This document shows positions 32,762 through 43,527 of a stretch of DNA of 64,000 nt, piece after piece (positions within the stretch are counted from its first letter, which is position 1; each line of letters opens with the position of its first letter). The notes below the pieces were generated by a model that worked only from the letters and a program-made list of their open reading frames with translations, searched no databases and had not been told where the DNA came from. Position numbers and translations under genes: made by a program. The DNA is from Prorocentrum cordatum (Eukaryota; Sar; Dinophyceae; Prorocentrales; Prorocentraceae), in NCBI GenBank assembly GCA_963575745.1, contig CAUYUJ010000388.1:1-64000 (forward strand), read 5' to 3'.

Positions 32762-32910
32762 GTCAGTCGGGCCTGTCCCTCTACGGGAGGAATACCCCCA
32801 AACAGTGAAAACACAGTCCGGGGACCATTCCTTGAATCCTTTCCTGCTGATTTTGCATGTTTGTCTGGCGTGTTGGTATATCTCGTCCAAACTCCGCCTG
32901 CAGGGCGGCC
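32762..32910. mobile_element. TIR-1 element, degraded copy
   Basis: Left end CAGTCGGGCCTGTCCCTCTA is well preserved. The right end (CCGCCTGCAGGGCGGCC) is strongly diverged from the family. Target duplications not visible. Confidence 0.5.
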
Positions 32911-32962
32911 TCCCTCCGCCCCGCCCCCCCGCCCGCCCCTCCCCGGCCTGCTGGCCTCTCCA

Positions 32963-33109
32963 CCCTGACCTTCCAGAGAGCTATTTTTTAGCACTGGAAA
33001 CCTAAAAACCTAAAAAATGAGACGAAACAGCCTAAAACCAAGACGTAGAATAGCTCTGGGATAGGTTTTTACGTCGGGTGCTATTTTTAGCCCTCCTTGA
33101 AGGTCAGGG
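32963..33109. mobile_element. TIR-4 element, copy 1
   Basis: A 147-bp element, CCCTGACCTTCCAGAGAGC to CTCCTTGAAGGTCAGGG, with inverted termini. Copies at 62371-62518 and 63542-63687 differ by only a few bases, which suggests recent movement. The interior carries CTATTTTTTAGCAC and its counterpart GTGCTATTTTTAG plus a CCTAAAAACCTAAAAA core. No coding capacity. Confidence 0.85.
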
Positions 33110-33265
33110 CAGCGCCGTGCGCGCTTCCGGCTCCGGCCGCCCGCACCTCCGGCCCTCTGCAGCGAGGCCCCGCCCGCCCCGCTTCGGCGCGGCCCGCCGC
33201 TGCCGCCTGCGCGCGCCGGCCCTCTGCGCCCGCCCCCTCAAGCGCGCGGCGTCGCCCTGCTGTGC

Positions 33266-33385
33266 AGTCGGGCCTGTCCCGCTGCAGGAGGAATGTTCCA
33301 GAAGAGGGGAAGAATCGCCAGGGGGGACGATGCCCCGAAATATCCTCGGCATGTTTTTGGGCGATGCCTTATGTTGCGTCCAGGA
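33266..33385. mobile_element. TIR-1 element, left part only
   Basis: GTCGGGCCTGTCCCGCTGCA followed by GGAGGAATGTTC is the family left end. The right end is lost at or before the GGA tract starting at 33390. Confidence 0.55.
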
Positions 33386-33389
33386 GCCG

Positions 33390-33725
33390 CCAGGAGGAGG
33401 AGGAGGGGGAGGAGGAGGAGGAGGAGGAGGAGGAGGAGAGGAGGAGGAGGAGGAGGAGGAGGCCTCCAGTGCCCCGCCCGCCCCGCGGCCGCCAGCCCCC
33501 GTTGCCCCTCGCCGCTCGCCCGCCCGCCGCCGCTGCCCGCTGCCCCGGCGCCCCGTCTTGGCTTGCGAGGCGGGTCCAGCTCCTCCTCCTCCTCCTCCTC
33601 CTCCTCCTCCTACCTCCGCCTCCTCCTCCTCTCCTCCCCTCTCCTCCTCCTCCTCCTCCTCCTCCTCCTCCTCCTCCTCCTCCTCCTCCTCCTCCTCCTC
33701 CTCTCCTCCTCCTCCTCCTCCTCTG
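33390..33725. repeat. GGA tract (33390-33463) and CTC tract (33580-33725)
   Basis: Two triplet tracts of opposite strand polarity about 120 bp apart. In single strand they could pair as GGA-TCC arms. Confidence 0.9.
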
Positions 33726-33879
33726 TCTGCTGCGCGCTCGGCCGTCGGCCGCGCGCCCAGAGCCCTGGCGAGTCGCCAGACCGCGACGATCGAGAAGTGC
33801 GCGTCGTGCGTCGGCTACTAAGATGACAGAACAAGTCGCGTTCAGCCGCGATGCGTGCCCGTGCGTGCGCACTGCGTGC

Positions 33880-34107
33880 CCCGTGCGTGCGTGCGTGCGT
33901 GGTGTGTGTGTGTCGTGTGTGTGTGTGTGTGTGTTGTCGGTGTGTGTGTGTGTTGTGTTTGTGTGTGTGTCCGCTGTGTGTGTGCCGTGGTGCGTTGCGT
34001 GCCGTGCGTGCGTGCGAAGCCCAGTGCAGAGCGAGCGAGCGAGCGAGCGAGCGAGCGAGCGAGCGAGCGCGTGTGTGTGTGTGTGTGTGTGTGTGTTCGT
34101 GCGTGTG

Positions 34108-34151
<44 letters not shown>

Positions 34152-34215
34152 TGAGTGCGTGATCGCGTGCGTGCGTGCGTGCGTGCGTGCGTGTGTGTGT
34201 GTGTGTGAGTGTGTT
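33880..34215. repeat. Compound microsatellite: GTGC/GT, GCGA and GTGC
   Basis: (GTGC)n and (GT)n at 33880-34018, (GCGA)n at 34030-34070, then (GT)n and (GTGC)n to 34215. Cys/Val and Ala/Arg open frames here are artefacts. Confidence 0.95.
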
Positions 34216-34289
34216 CCAGCCTCTAAGTTAGCTCTTCGCCAGCGCAGTTACTCCGCCTAGCCGCCGACGCAGAAAAGGGTGTTCCAGCC

Positions 34290-34520
34290 TCCTTGATATG
34301 TTTTCGCTTGCATGGCGACCCCATCAGCGGACGGCTGCTGGCGTGCCTCGGATTAAGACTCCTTCTGACTTGTTCGTTGGACCGCTCTCCCTGGTGAGAG
34401 CCGGCCTTATCAAGTTGCAGGAGGAGTGAGCCAGGCAGGCGTAGGACGGAAGTAGTCGCTCCAGAGAAAACACCGAGGCGCGTGCTACATCCTCCAGTCC
34501 TGGCAGTTCTCAGGGGTTTC
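34290..34520. repeat. Segmental repeat R, copy 1 (right part)
   Basis: GCTTGCATGGCGACCCC, TCGGATTAAGAC, GAGCCGGCCTTATCAAG, GGAGGAGTGAGCCAGGCAGG and CGTGCTACATCCTCCAG match the right parts of copies at 38.68-38.98 and 40.75-41.04 kb. Confidence 0.75.
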
Positions 34521-34540
34521 CGATTTACATCTACACATCA

Positions 34541-34677
34541 CTCATTTCTAATTATTCGAAAATTCTCTGATTTTCTTGGGGGCCAAGATCCTTTAACTTC
34601 TAATTGTTCTATCCTGGGCCTCTTCCTGACCACTAGGGGGCCAGGAACAACTAGAAACGAGCACAGTTAGTAATGAG
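34541..34677. mobile_element. TIR-3 element, copy 2
   Basis: Starts CTCATTTCTAATTATTCG and ends CAGTTAGTAATGAG (inverted). Shares GGGCCAAGATCCTTT, CTATCCTGGGCCTCTTCCTG and ACTAGGGG.CCAGGAA with 18111-18246. Confidence 0.75.
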
Positions 34678-34784
34678 TTCGTAGCACCCCGCAATTGCGG
34701 ATAAGAGTGAGGGGGCGGGCGCGGACGACGCGGGCGTCGTCGAGCCGGCGGACATCGTGGCCCCCACCTTCCCTGTCGATGGCG

Positions 34785-35250
34785 CCCTCCTCCTCCTCCT
34801 CCTCCTCCTCCTCCTCCTCCTCCTCATCCTCATCCTCTTCCTCGTCCTCGTCCTCGTCCTCATCGTCATCGTCATCCTCCTCCACCTCGTCCTCCTCCTC
34901 TTCTTCCTCGTCCTCCCTCTCCCCCCCTCGTCCTTTCATCATCGTCCTCCCATTGTCGTCCTCCCCCTCATCGGCCTCTGTCGGCTCCTCCCCCTCCCCT
35001 CCATCCATCGTAACCTCCCATTTGTGTCCATCATCAGGCATCCTCCCCCTCCTACACTTATGGTGGTGGAAGATTTACTTTCATTTCTCTCCCCCTCCTC
35101 CCCTTCGTCCCCCCTCCTCGTCCTCCGCCTCCCCTCCTCCCCCTCTCCCCCTCCTCCGTTCCTCGTTCCCTCCTCCTCCTCCTCCCTCTTCCTCCTTATT
35201 CTTCCTCCTCTTTCTCCACATTCTCCTTACATCCTTTCTTCCGCGTCCTC
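34785..35250. repeat. CTC/CAT pyrimidine-rich tract
   Basis: 34785-34920 is nearly pure (TCC/CTC/GTC)n and the rest is C/T-rich with CCTCCTC words. The Ser/Leu/Pro frames up to 274 aa and the Glu/Asp frame on - are artefacts. Confidence 0.85.
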
Positions 35251-35465
35251 CTCGTCCCCTGTTTACTCCTCTTGCCTCCCCCTTCTTTCCCAAGATAACG
35301 GCAACGCAATCCTTTTTTCCACTTTCTGCTCCCCGACTTCTCTGATCAAGGCAACTCGCCAGGGCAAAATTGCTGGACGGGCTGGTGTGGATGCGCGGGG
35401 CTTGAAGAGGTCGTTGCGGGCTCAGACGGCATGCAAAAATCCGCCGCCGCGCTTGTGCGGCATTG
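35251..35465. other. Short unique stretch, nothing recognised
   Basis: No motif recognised. Confidence 0.3.
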
Positions 35466-35469
35466 GTTT

Positions 35470-35905
35470 GTTCAGTGAACGTGGTTTGGGTCGCGGGTGG
35501 GTCGCGGGTTCTCCACCTCCACCTGGGAGGAATGCAAAAGCAGCCCGCCGCAGGCGCCGAAAAAATTGGCTTGTACACTGAACGTGGTTTGGGTCGCGGG
35601 TGGGCCGCGGGTTCTCCACCGGGAACGAATGCAAAAGATGCCCGCCGCAAGCGCCGAAAAAAAATGTGTGTACCCTGAACGTGGTCGCGGGTGGGCCGCG
35701 GGCTCTCCACCTGAAACGAATGCAAAAGCAGCCCGCCGCAGGCGCCGAAAAATGTGGTTTGTACCCTGAACGTGGTTTGGGTCGCGGGTTGGTCGCGAGT
35801 TGGTCCCGGGTTGTGTCGCGGGCTCTCCACTTGGAAGGAATGCAAAAAAGCCCGCCGCAGGCGCCGAAAATTGTGGTTTGTACCTTGAACGTGGTTTGGG
35901 TCGAA
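35470..35905. repeat. ~100-bp tandem array, 5 units
   Basis: GAACGTGGTTTGGGTCGCGG, GGAATGCAAAAGCAGCCCGC and CGCAGGCGCCGAAAA recur about every 100 bp (starts near 35478, 35580, 35677, 35770, 35888). Confidence 0.9.
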
Positions 35906-36233
35906 GGTGGGTCGCGGGTGGGTCGCGGGGGGGGTCGCGGGTGGGTCGCGGGTGGATCGCGGGTGGGTCGCGGGTGGGTCGCGGGTGGGTCGCGGGGTGG
36001 GCCGCGGGCGGGTCGTGGGGTGGGTCGCGGGGTGGGTCGCGGGGTGGGTCGCGGGGTGGGTCGCGGGGTGGGTCGCGGGTGGGTCGCGGGTGGGTCGCGG
36101 GTGGGTCGCGGGTGGGTCGCGGGGTGGGTCGCGGGGTGGGTTGCGGGGCGGGTTGCGGGTGGGACGACGACAACAAACAACAACAACAAACAACAACAAA
36201 CAACAACAACAACAACAACAAAAACAAAAGCAA

Positions 36234-36285
<52 letters not shown>

Positions 36286-36290
36286 TACTA
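35906..36290. repeat. (GGGTCGCGGGTG)n followed by (AAC)n, arm A of an inverted pair
   Basis: 35906-36165 is a 12-bp/11-bp array of GGTGGGTCGCGG. 36170-36285 is (AAC)n. The same two arrays occur in inverted orientation and order at 55.95-56.39 kb, with a matching single-copy border (GGCGCCTGCGGCGGGC). Confidence 0.9.
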
Positions 36291-37010
36291 GCACGTGGGG
36301 ACACTCCGTTCTCACCAGTGCCAGGGTTTTCATAGGAGGCGGGCAATACCCCCACTTTGTGGGGGGGCCGGTTCAAGCTCTACCAAAATTCCAAACGACT
36401 CTTCGCCACCACCCACACCCAGCTTCCCGCCCTATGACGTTCGGACACTTCACTTCGTGGCATGCGGACGACCGGGGCTACTATTCAGGGCCCCGCGGCC
36501 GACGACGACGGCGTGCGCGCGCGAAGAAAAAACGAATGTGTCCCGCATGGTATTATTTGACAGGGATGATGGCCCTGGCAGGTGCGCAACCGTTGTTGCA
36601 GAAGTTCGAAAAAGTTGCTCGCAAAAGCCCGTTTGACAGAAATGTTTAAAAAGTGTTTGGTTTCCTACGAATCCGCAAGAGCGCGCGGGATGAGATGTTG
36701 ACAATTTTTTGTTGAAAAACCATTGGTTTTTTGATGTTTTTTATGTTAAAATCGTTGCGAACACTAAGGTTTTGGAAGGATTTCGTCTTGCGCGCGCGAA
36801 TGTCCACTTTACCTTATTTTTTGCAAGGGATTCTTGGAGTTTGGTTATGTTAGAACAAGAAATGTCCACTTTAGCTTTTTTTTTTGCAAGGGAAAACCGA
36901 TCGTAACAACACAACCGGATCCGGACCAACCCGTTTTGCCTGAGACTTCCTCACGAAAATGATGAAAATGAGGCTGCGGCCTAGGCGCGGCGGGGGGGCC
37001 ATGCACCAGG
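36291..37010. other. Unique intronic sequence with AT-rich part, nothing recognised
   Basis: 36,290-36,640 is GC-balanced with open frames on both strands. 36,650-36,920 is AT-rich with two TGTCCACTTTA.CTT words. A TATTCAGGGC decamer at 36482-36491 also occurs at the end of the P-loop exon, but no convincing exon follows. Confidence 0.35.
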
Positions 37011-37014
37011 GGCC

Positions 37015-37049
37015 CCAACAATAATTATTCTTTAGAAGTAATAATGTTC

Positions 37050-37084
<35 letters not shown>

Positions 37085-37110
37085 ACAACAACAACAACAA
37101 CAACAACAAT

Positions 37111-37141
<31 letters not shown>

Positions 37142-37215
37142 CGAATTCGCACCGCGGAATCCCATTACAGCCACGCACCCAGGGACAGTGAATGACCGTT
37201 CGGCCCCCTCATTCT
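37015..37215. repeat. (CAA)n with single-copy borders, arm B of an inverted pair
   Basis: CCAACAATAATTATTCT, then (AAC)n, then ACGCACCCAGGGACAGTGAA and CGGCCCCCTCATTCTGA is the reverse complement of 53.90-54.08 kb. Confidence 0.85.
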
Positions 37216-37431
37216 GACGATTACAAATGATCGACGTGTATCCGAATTGATTTCCTCCCTGCTTTCCTCTGCAGTGAGGTGTTGTGGGCGGTGCGGAGGA
37301 GCGCCCCAGCTCTCCACAGTTCTGCGACGACACTGAGGCGGTTCGCTGAGCCAGGATGTGACCGTCGGCTCCGCGTAAGAGTGACCGTTCACTGGAGCGA
37401 CCGTTTGTCGAGCTCTGGAACAATCGCGTTA

Positions 37432-37645
37432 CCAGTGGCGGGCAGTTTTTCAATCACCGGATTTTTTCAGGGTCGAGGACGACGCTGGGGTGGTGTGGTG
37501 TATACTATTTTCTCCGATGTCTGGGGGGAAAAACATAGAAACATGTATACACCGGGTCCCGTATACACCAGGATCCGCTCTCCAGTGCAAATTCCAATGC
37601 AGGGCCGGAAGAAGCGTCGGTGTATAGAGTTCGATTTCCTATAGG
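37432..37645. repeat. ~215-bp dispersed repeat, copy 2
   Basis: Same ordered words as 3440-3655 (CAGTGGCGGGC, CGCTGGGGTGGTGTGGTG, CCGTATACACCAGGATCC, GTATAGAGTTCGATT). Confidence 0.8.
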
Positions 37646-38990
37646 AGTGACCGCTCACTGGAGTGACCTTTTTGTTGGGTCCCCCAGCACTTTACTGGCT
37701 TGCGCGCTTGGATTTGGCTTGCCCCCCGATGTGCACGATCTGGGACGATTGCCGCTTCCCGCGGCAGGCTTCGCCGCAGCCCGATCCGGGCGGTAACATG
37801 TTGTCCAGCGGCTCCAACTGCTACATCTCGCCGTGGCCCCCCTCTCGGCCGCCGCCACCTATTGGAGAAAAGGGTGCGGGGGCTCCACATTGGAGGAAGA
37901 AGAAGAAGAAGAAGAAGAAGAAGAAGAAGAATACCAATGATAATAAGAAAAAGAAGAAGAAGAGGGGGGGAAGGCGGAGTACCACATTTGCGCGGCACGC
38001 GGATTTCCCCCTGCCTCGCTTCCGCGCCGATCCGACCCGCGCTTGATGTGAACATCCGAGCGTGGCGACAAAGTGGCTTTGGTCTACCTGGAAGCCAGCG
38101 GCCAAGCAGGCTCAGTCTGCAAAGCCAGTGCCAAGTCGGCTCGGGTACTTCAGAAGATGGCGTCCCCGCTGTCCGCCTATCGCCGAACTTGTTTCTTCAA
38201 AGGCGTGCTCTTTCTTATGCTGCTGTTTTTGTTCATCCTGTTCCTGCTCTGTGATGTTTCTGTTCCGCCCTCCTTCTGTGAAGTGTCGCACATGCACGCA
38301 ACGGCATGCGTTGTGCAAGAGCAGCGCGAGGCCGACTGGGAGGTCGCTTGGGCGCCACAGTAGTGCAAGGGCGGGACGTCTAATTCAATTGGTGGTCGGA
38401 TGGCATGAGGTCACCACATGGCTGGCTCACGGCGGCGTTTGTCCAACATGTCTGCTTCTGGGCGATTTCAGGCCCAAATGTGGATGGACCACCGTTTGTT
38501 GGCAGGAAAGGAAGCTGGATACACATGGCGCGGCCTGCCTGGGCGAGATCTGGGCACGTATGTAACCAGATGTCTTTCTCGCGCTCGACCCTTTCATGGC
38601 AAGGCACGCTGGGCTGTCACAAAACGCATGTGTATCTAGCGTCTGGCCTCCCAGTGTTCCACACGTGAACTCATCCATGTGCGTGTGTGTGCTCCAGCCT
38701 CCCTGATCGCTTGCATGGCGACCCCTAAGCGGATGGCGTCCGGCGTGCCTCGGATCAAGACGGCATGTGATTTGTTCGCTGAACCGCTTTCCTTGGTGAA
38801 AGCCGGTCTTATCAAGGTGCAGACTTTGGCCAGAGAGCTTGTATCAGTGCGGGAGGAGTGAGCCAGGCAGGCCTAGGTCGGAGATAGTCGTTCCAGAGCG
38901 TTCTCGAACGCTCTGAGGGCGTTCCGGATTACTCTGATACGACCGCGGCGCGTGCTACATCCTCCAGACCCGGCAGTTTTCAGGGGTTCC
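37646..38990. repeat. Segmental repeat R, copy 2
   Basis: About 1.35 kb. It includes a GAA tract at 37900-37965 and a TGATAATAAG interruption. The open frames found here (up to 184 aa) recur with frameshifts in the other copies, so no conserved protein is supported. Ends at the TA microsatellite. Confidence 0.75.
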
Positions 38991-39043
<53 letters not shown>

Positions 39044-39125
39044 GTATAATATATACATTAAAACATTAATAATATATATATACATATATATATATATATA
39101 TGTATATATACACATATAGACATAT
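38991..39125. repeat. (TA)n microsatellite
   Basis: About 130 bp of alternating TA with CATATA variants. Confidence 0.95.
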
Positions 39126-39455
39126 GTACTTGGATTTGGATTGATTTGCAGCCTGCCTTCGTCTGAAGTGAGGTGCCGAGGGCGGTGTGGAGGAGCGTCG
39201 CGGCTCTCCACGGCTTTTGCAGCAGTGCCCAGCACTGCGACGACACCGAGGCGACTCGTTGAGCCGGGGTGCGACAGTCGGCCACACGCAAGAGTGACCG
39301 TTCATTGAATTCACCTTTCGTTTGGGCCCACAGGTCTTTACTGGCCTGCGCGCTTGGATTTGGCCTGCCCCCCCGATGTGCACGACCTGGGACGAGTGCC
39401 GCGTCCCGTGGCAGGTGCCAGTGGAGGGAGAAGAGTATTCAAGCAGTGGCGAAGC

Positions 39456-39655
39456 GTCCTGGCTTGCCCATAGGCCCACCAAAAAAATGATCTAAGAACC
39501 CTTTGTGGTTCGCACGACATGTTCTTAGAACATTTCTGTTTGAGGCTGTCTGGTTTTCAAACATTGGGCTTATGTAATAAGCACATTACTTTTGTTGTTC
39601 GGGCATGTTTGTGTTCTAAGAACACGTCGGTTCAGGCCTATTGGAATGCCAGGGG
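39456..39655. mobile_element. TIR-2 element, copy 2
   Basis: GTCCTGGCTTGCCCATAGGC to GCCTATTGGAATGCCAGGGG, inverted termini. Family words ATCTAAGAACCCTTTGTGGT and GTTCTTAGAACA are inside. Confidence 0.8.
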
Positions 39656-40450
39656 CGTCGGCCCCTGCCCAAAAGAAGAGGGAACGAAGGTGGAGCACCA
39701 CATTTGCGAGGCACGCGGGCTCTTGCCTGCCTTGGTTCTGAGCCGACCCTTGGCGACAAGTGGCCGGCCTTGGCGACAACGTGGCGCGGGTCCATCTGGA
39801 AGCCATCGGTCCGGCAGGCACAGGCTGCAAAACCACTGCGAAGTCGGCTCGGATATTTCAGAAGATGGTGGCCCGCGCGCTTGTCCGCCCATCGACGAAA
39901 TCGTTTTTTGGAAGGCGTGCTCTTTCTCATGCTGCTGATACTGTTCATCCTGTTCCTGCTGTGTGATGTTGCTGTTACCCCCCATCCTTCTGTGAAGTGT
40001 CGCGCATGCACGCAACGGCGTGCGTAGTGCAATGGCAGCGCGAGGCCGACCGGGAGGCCGCTTGGGCGCCGCAGTAGTGCAAGTGCGGGGCGTGTGTGTG
40101 GTGATCGAACGAGAATGACAGGATGTCACCACATGGTCAGCTCACGTCGGCGGCTGTCCAACATTCAGGAGGAAAAGAAACACACAGACACAATTAATCC
40201 TCGATTCCTCACAAAATGTGGGAAAATATTGGAAGTAGGGGGGAAAACAGAAAACCAGAAAATATGGGAAAATATGGGGCATCTTTTTATTTGTGTGTAT
40301 TTATTTGTGTGTCCTGGGGCCTCTTCAAACACGCCTGCGTTTGGGCGGCTTCAGGCCCACGAGACGATGGCTCAGCGTCCGCTGGCGGGGAGGGTCTGCC
40401 GGGAAGCCGGATACGTGGCGCGGCCTGCCTGGGCGAGGTCTGGACACGTA

Positions 40451-40615
40451 CACCTTAGGCGATGCTTCAGAAAACTTAAGTTTTCGGCCAGAGTCTCGAT
40501 TATTCTTAACGTTTCAATGTAAATCTTAAGATTTGAATGGAAATGTTGGGTTTTTATTCAAGTTCTGAGACTATGAATTTCTTAACCCATGATTTCTTAA
40601 GCATTTCGCAGGGTG
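40451..40615. mobile_element. TIR-7 element with TA target duplication
   Basis: The 165-bp AT-rich insertion starts CACCTTAGGCGATGCTTCAG and ends CTTAAGCATTTCGCAGGGTG, which are imperfect inverted repeats. It is flanked by TA on both sides (40449-40450 and 40616-40617). The paralogous copies of the segmental repeat read straight across the site (GACACATACGTGGCCAGATG at 32.12 kb and GGCACGTATGTAACCAGATG at 38.55 kb). They give an empty-site view and show a single TA before insertion. Confidence 0.75.
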
Positions 40616-41049
40616 TATGTGGCCAGATGCTTTTCCAGCGCCTGACCCTTCCATGGCAGGGCACGCCGTGCTGGCACAAGACGCGTGTGTAACTAGCGTC
40701 TGGCCTCCCGGTGTCCCACACGTGAACCCAGCCATGTGTGTGTGTTCTAGCCTCCTTGATGTCTTCTCGCTTGCATGGCGACCCCTGAGCGGATGGCGTC
40801 CGGCGTGCCTCGGATGAAGACGGCATGTGACTTGTTCGCTGGACTGCTTTCCTTGGTGAAAGCCGGTCTTATCAAGGTGCAGACTTTGGCCAGAGAGCTT
40901 GTATCAGTGCGGGAGGAGTGAGCCAGGCAGGCCTAGGACGGAGATAGTCGTTCCAGAGCGTTCTCGAACGTTTTGAGGGCGTTCCGGATTGCTCTGAAAC
41001 GACCGCGGCGCGAGCTGCATCCTCTAGACTTGGCAGTTCTCGATTTATA

Positions 41050-41700
41050 TCTATCCGCATTGATCTTCAGCCTGTCTTCGACTGAGGCGAGGTTCCGTGG
41101 GCGGTGTTGAGCAACGTCGCGGCTCTGTGCCCAGCACTGCGACGACACCGAGTCGGCTCAGTCAGCCTGGTGCGACAGCAGCTTTTTGGCTTGCGCGCTT
41201 GGGTTTGGCCTGCCCCCCCCGCATACGCACGATCTGGAACGAGTGCCGCGTCCCGTGGCAGGTGCCACTGGAGGGAGAAAATATTCAAGCAGTGGCGAAG
41301 CGTCCCGGTTTGCCTATCGGCCCACCAAAAAAATGATCTAAGAACCCTTTGTAGTTTGCACGACACGGTCTTCGAACATTTCTGTCTGAGACTGTCTTGT
41401 TTCAAACATTGATTGGGCTTGTGGTACAAACTCGTTTGTTCGTAGAGCATGTGTGTGTGTGTTCTAAGAGCACGTCGCGTCAGGCCTACTGGAATGCCGG
41501 TCGGTCCCTTCTCAAAAGAGGAGGGAACGAAGGTGGAGTACCATATTTGCGAGGCACGCGGGCTCTTGCCTGCCTTGGTTCTGAGCCGACCTGCGCTTGA
41601 TGTGAACACCGAGGCGTCTCGCTCAGCCAGGGTGCGACAGTCGGCTACGCGTAAGGGTGATCGTTCACCGGAGTGTCCTTTCGATTGGGCCCACAGCCGA
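41050..41700. repeat. Segmental repeat R, copy 4 (partial)
   Basis: Repeats the 39.15-39.75 kb segment (GGTTTGGCCTGCCCCCC, GAACGAGTGCCGCGTCCCGT, CGAGGCACGCGGGCTCTTGC), including its own TIR-2 element. Confidence 0.7.
41302..41502. mobile_element. TIR-2 element, copy 3
   Basis: GTCCCGGTTTGCCTATCGGC to GCCTACTGGAATGCCGGTCG. Same position relative to repeat R as the copy at 39.46 kb, so it was probably duplicated with R and did not insert separately. Confidence 0.75.
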
Positions 41701-42605
41701 GTTCTGGCCTGCGCGCTTGGATTTAACCTGCCCGCGGCGCCCTACAGCCGCGCACCGAAGGCTACCCTTGCCCAGGATGGCTCTTGCGTGTAGCCAAAGA
41801 GGAAAATCAGAAAGATGGCGCTTGTGCGTTGGCCGCGCGACAGCAGTTGGCCCTCCTCCCGCCAATTTTCTCAGGCACGCCTGCACTCCGCGTGCATTCC
41901 AGCACGGAGCGGGCTTCAGCGGTGTAGCGTTCAAGTGGGACCGGTTCCGTTCGGACAAGCGCGGCCTTCCTCTGCATTTCGACATTGCGGCCAAGGATGC
42001 AATTTGAAATGGCCCTGGGGGCTTGGCGGCTGCCTGCCAACCTGTGCTTCTCACTGGTATGACTGTCCGCTTTGCCCTCCACTTCTCGCCTCCGCCACTA
42101 TTGAGAGAAGCGCAAGCGGGAAAGGGGACAGGGACGAAAAGGAGCATGGAGCAGTTTGAGCAGGGAGATCAGTGCAGCATTTGCGCAGCAACTGCGCACC
42201 ATCGCAAAACCCTTCTGCCAGAGCAGCGCCCATCCAGACTGAGAGGGCGTTGGGGGGGCCTGCCTGGCCACAGACTAATGCGTATCAGCTGGGGCCGCGT
42301 CGGATAGGGAGGCCATCCGTTGAGTACATGATGTTTTTGAAGGTACGCCGCGAATGTACGTACAGCCGCACGTTCGCACGACTCCAGCCAGGGGTGCGGT
42401 CTTACCCTCTAGCCCTAGCACCGACTCCAGCCCCCAGGGTGCGGTGGATCAAACGTGCTCTTCCTGCGCCGGCAGCCTCAAGCGGGCGGCTACCTGCCAG
42501 CGCGTGGGCCCTCACTAGATTGTGTGGCTTGCGGCTGTTCCAGCATTGTGTCCCTCCACCCACCCCCCCCCCCACGGCGGGCGTCTCCGACGTGGCTCCG
42601 GCTCC
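41701..42605. other. Intronic sequence, nothing recognised
   Basis: Overlapping open frames on both strands at 41,650-42,300 have no recognised domain. Confidence 0.35.
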
Positions 42606-42609
42606 CCTC

Positions 42610-42732
42610 CCCCCCCCCCCTCCTCCTCTCTCCTTTCTCCTCCTCCTCCTCCTCCTCCTCCTCCTCCTCCTCCTCCTCCTCCTCCTCCTCCTCCTCCCCC
42701 TCCTCCTCCTCCTCCTCCTCCTCCTCCTCCTT
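42610..42732. repeat. (CTC)n tract
   Basis: About 120 bp of pyrimidine triplets. Confidence 0.95.
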
Positions 42733-42734
42733 CG

Positions 42735-43300
42735 CCACCACGAGAGAGAGGGAGAGCCAGGGGCGGAGGAAGAGAAGTACGACGACGAGGATGGTGAGCA
42801 CCAGGGGGGAACAGCAAAAAGGGGAGGGGGGCGGAACGGCTCACGACTAGATCGGCACCCCCTATGGGGTCTTCCCTGTTACCTCCTCTGCGCGCTGGTC
42901 TCAGTCTGCCTCGAGAGAGAGAGAGAGAGCCAGCGGGCGCATCGATGAGGGCCACGGGCCCCCCCTGGAGCTCGTGCGCAGGATGCCGAGCCGGGGAGCA
43001 CCGTTGCAGACGCGCGCGGGCCCTCTCGGTTTGTGGCCTGGCCCTGAAGACGCAGGGTGTCGGGCCGTCTAGACATCGGATGATCCGGCCCCTGTTGCTG
43101 TTGTTCTCCCCTCTTGCCTCTGCTCCAGCTCCTGTTGCTGCTGTTGGTGGCGGTGGTGGCGTTCGTCCTCGTCACGGGCGCTGGGTGCGAGCGCGGCGTG
43201 CAAGAGCATGGCCCAGCCGAACAGGGAGGCGTTTTCGGCGCTTACCTGGCCATTTGCATACCAGCTCGCGCACCATTGGATGAGATGCAGGTGGATCAGG
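42735..43300. other. Intronic sequence, nothing recognised
   Basis: Short GAGAGA run at 42911-42930. No gene recognised. Confidence 0.3.
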
Positions 43301-43312
43301 CAGTGGCGAAGC

Positions 43313-43508
43313 GTCCTGGCATGCCTATAGGCCCACCAAACAAAGTTCTAAGAACCTTTTGTGGTCTCCACGAACTGTTCTTAGAACATTTCTGGCTGGG
43401 ACGGTCTTGTTCTAACACATCGGGCTTATGATCTAAGAGAAGTGTTTTTCTTAGAACATTTTTGGGGTTTGAGAACATGTCGTGGTAGGCCTATAGGAAT
43501 GCCGGGAC
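43313..43508. mobile_element. TIR-2 element, copy 4 (best termini)
   Basis: Left GTCCTGGCATGCCTATAGGC and right GCCTATAGGAATGCCGGGAC are near-perfect inverted repeats. The interior is palindrome-rich (GTTCTAAGAAC, TGTTCTTAGAACA). It lies 19 bp from a TIR-1 element. Confidence 0.85.
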
Positions 43509-43527
43509 CGTCGGTCCCTACCCAGGA

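Larger units (their letters stand above)
39290..41045. repeat. Segmental repeat R, copy 3
   Basis: Collinear with copy 2 from AGTGACCGTTCA to CCTCTAGAC. It is interrupted by a TIR-2 element (39456-39655), by a ~165-bp block (about 40165-40330, AT-richer, related to words at 8.88-8.95 kb) and by a TIR-7 element at 40451-40615. The right end, GGAGGAGTGAGCCAGGCAGG, is shared with copies 1 and 2. Confidence 0.75.

Noticed and set aside
34773-36376. Long Cys/Thr/Pro-rich - strand frames across AAC and GGGTCGC arrays
   Set aside because: Explained completely by triplet and 12-bp repeats.
36482-36530. Candidate missing kinesin exon: TATTCAGGGC is shared with the end of the P-loop exon at 22604-22613
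   Set aside because: Joining at the shared decamer yields an Arg/Lys-rich peptide unlike the kinesin-13 loop. The protein-like alternative frame needs an unusual GG donor. The decamer is probably coincidental.
36700-36920. AT-rich stretch considered as a promoter or replication origin
   Set aside because: No recognisable element. Dinoflagellate promoters lack a reliable consensus and nothing downstream supports a gene start.
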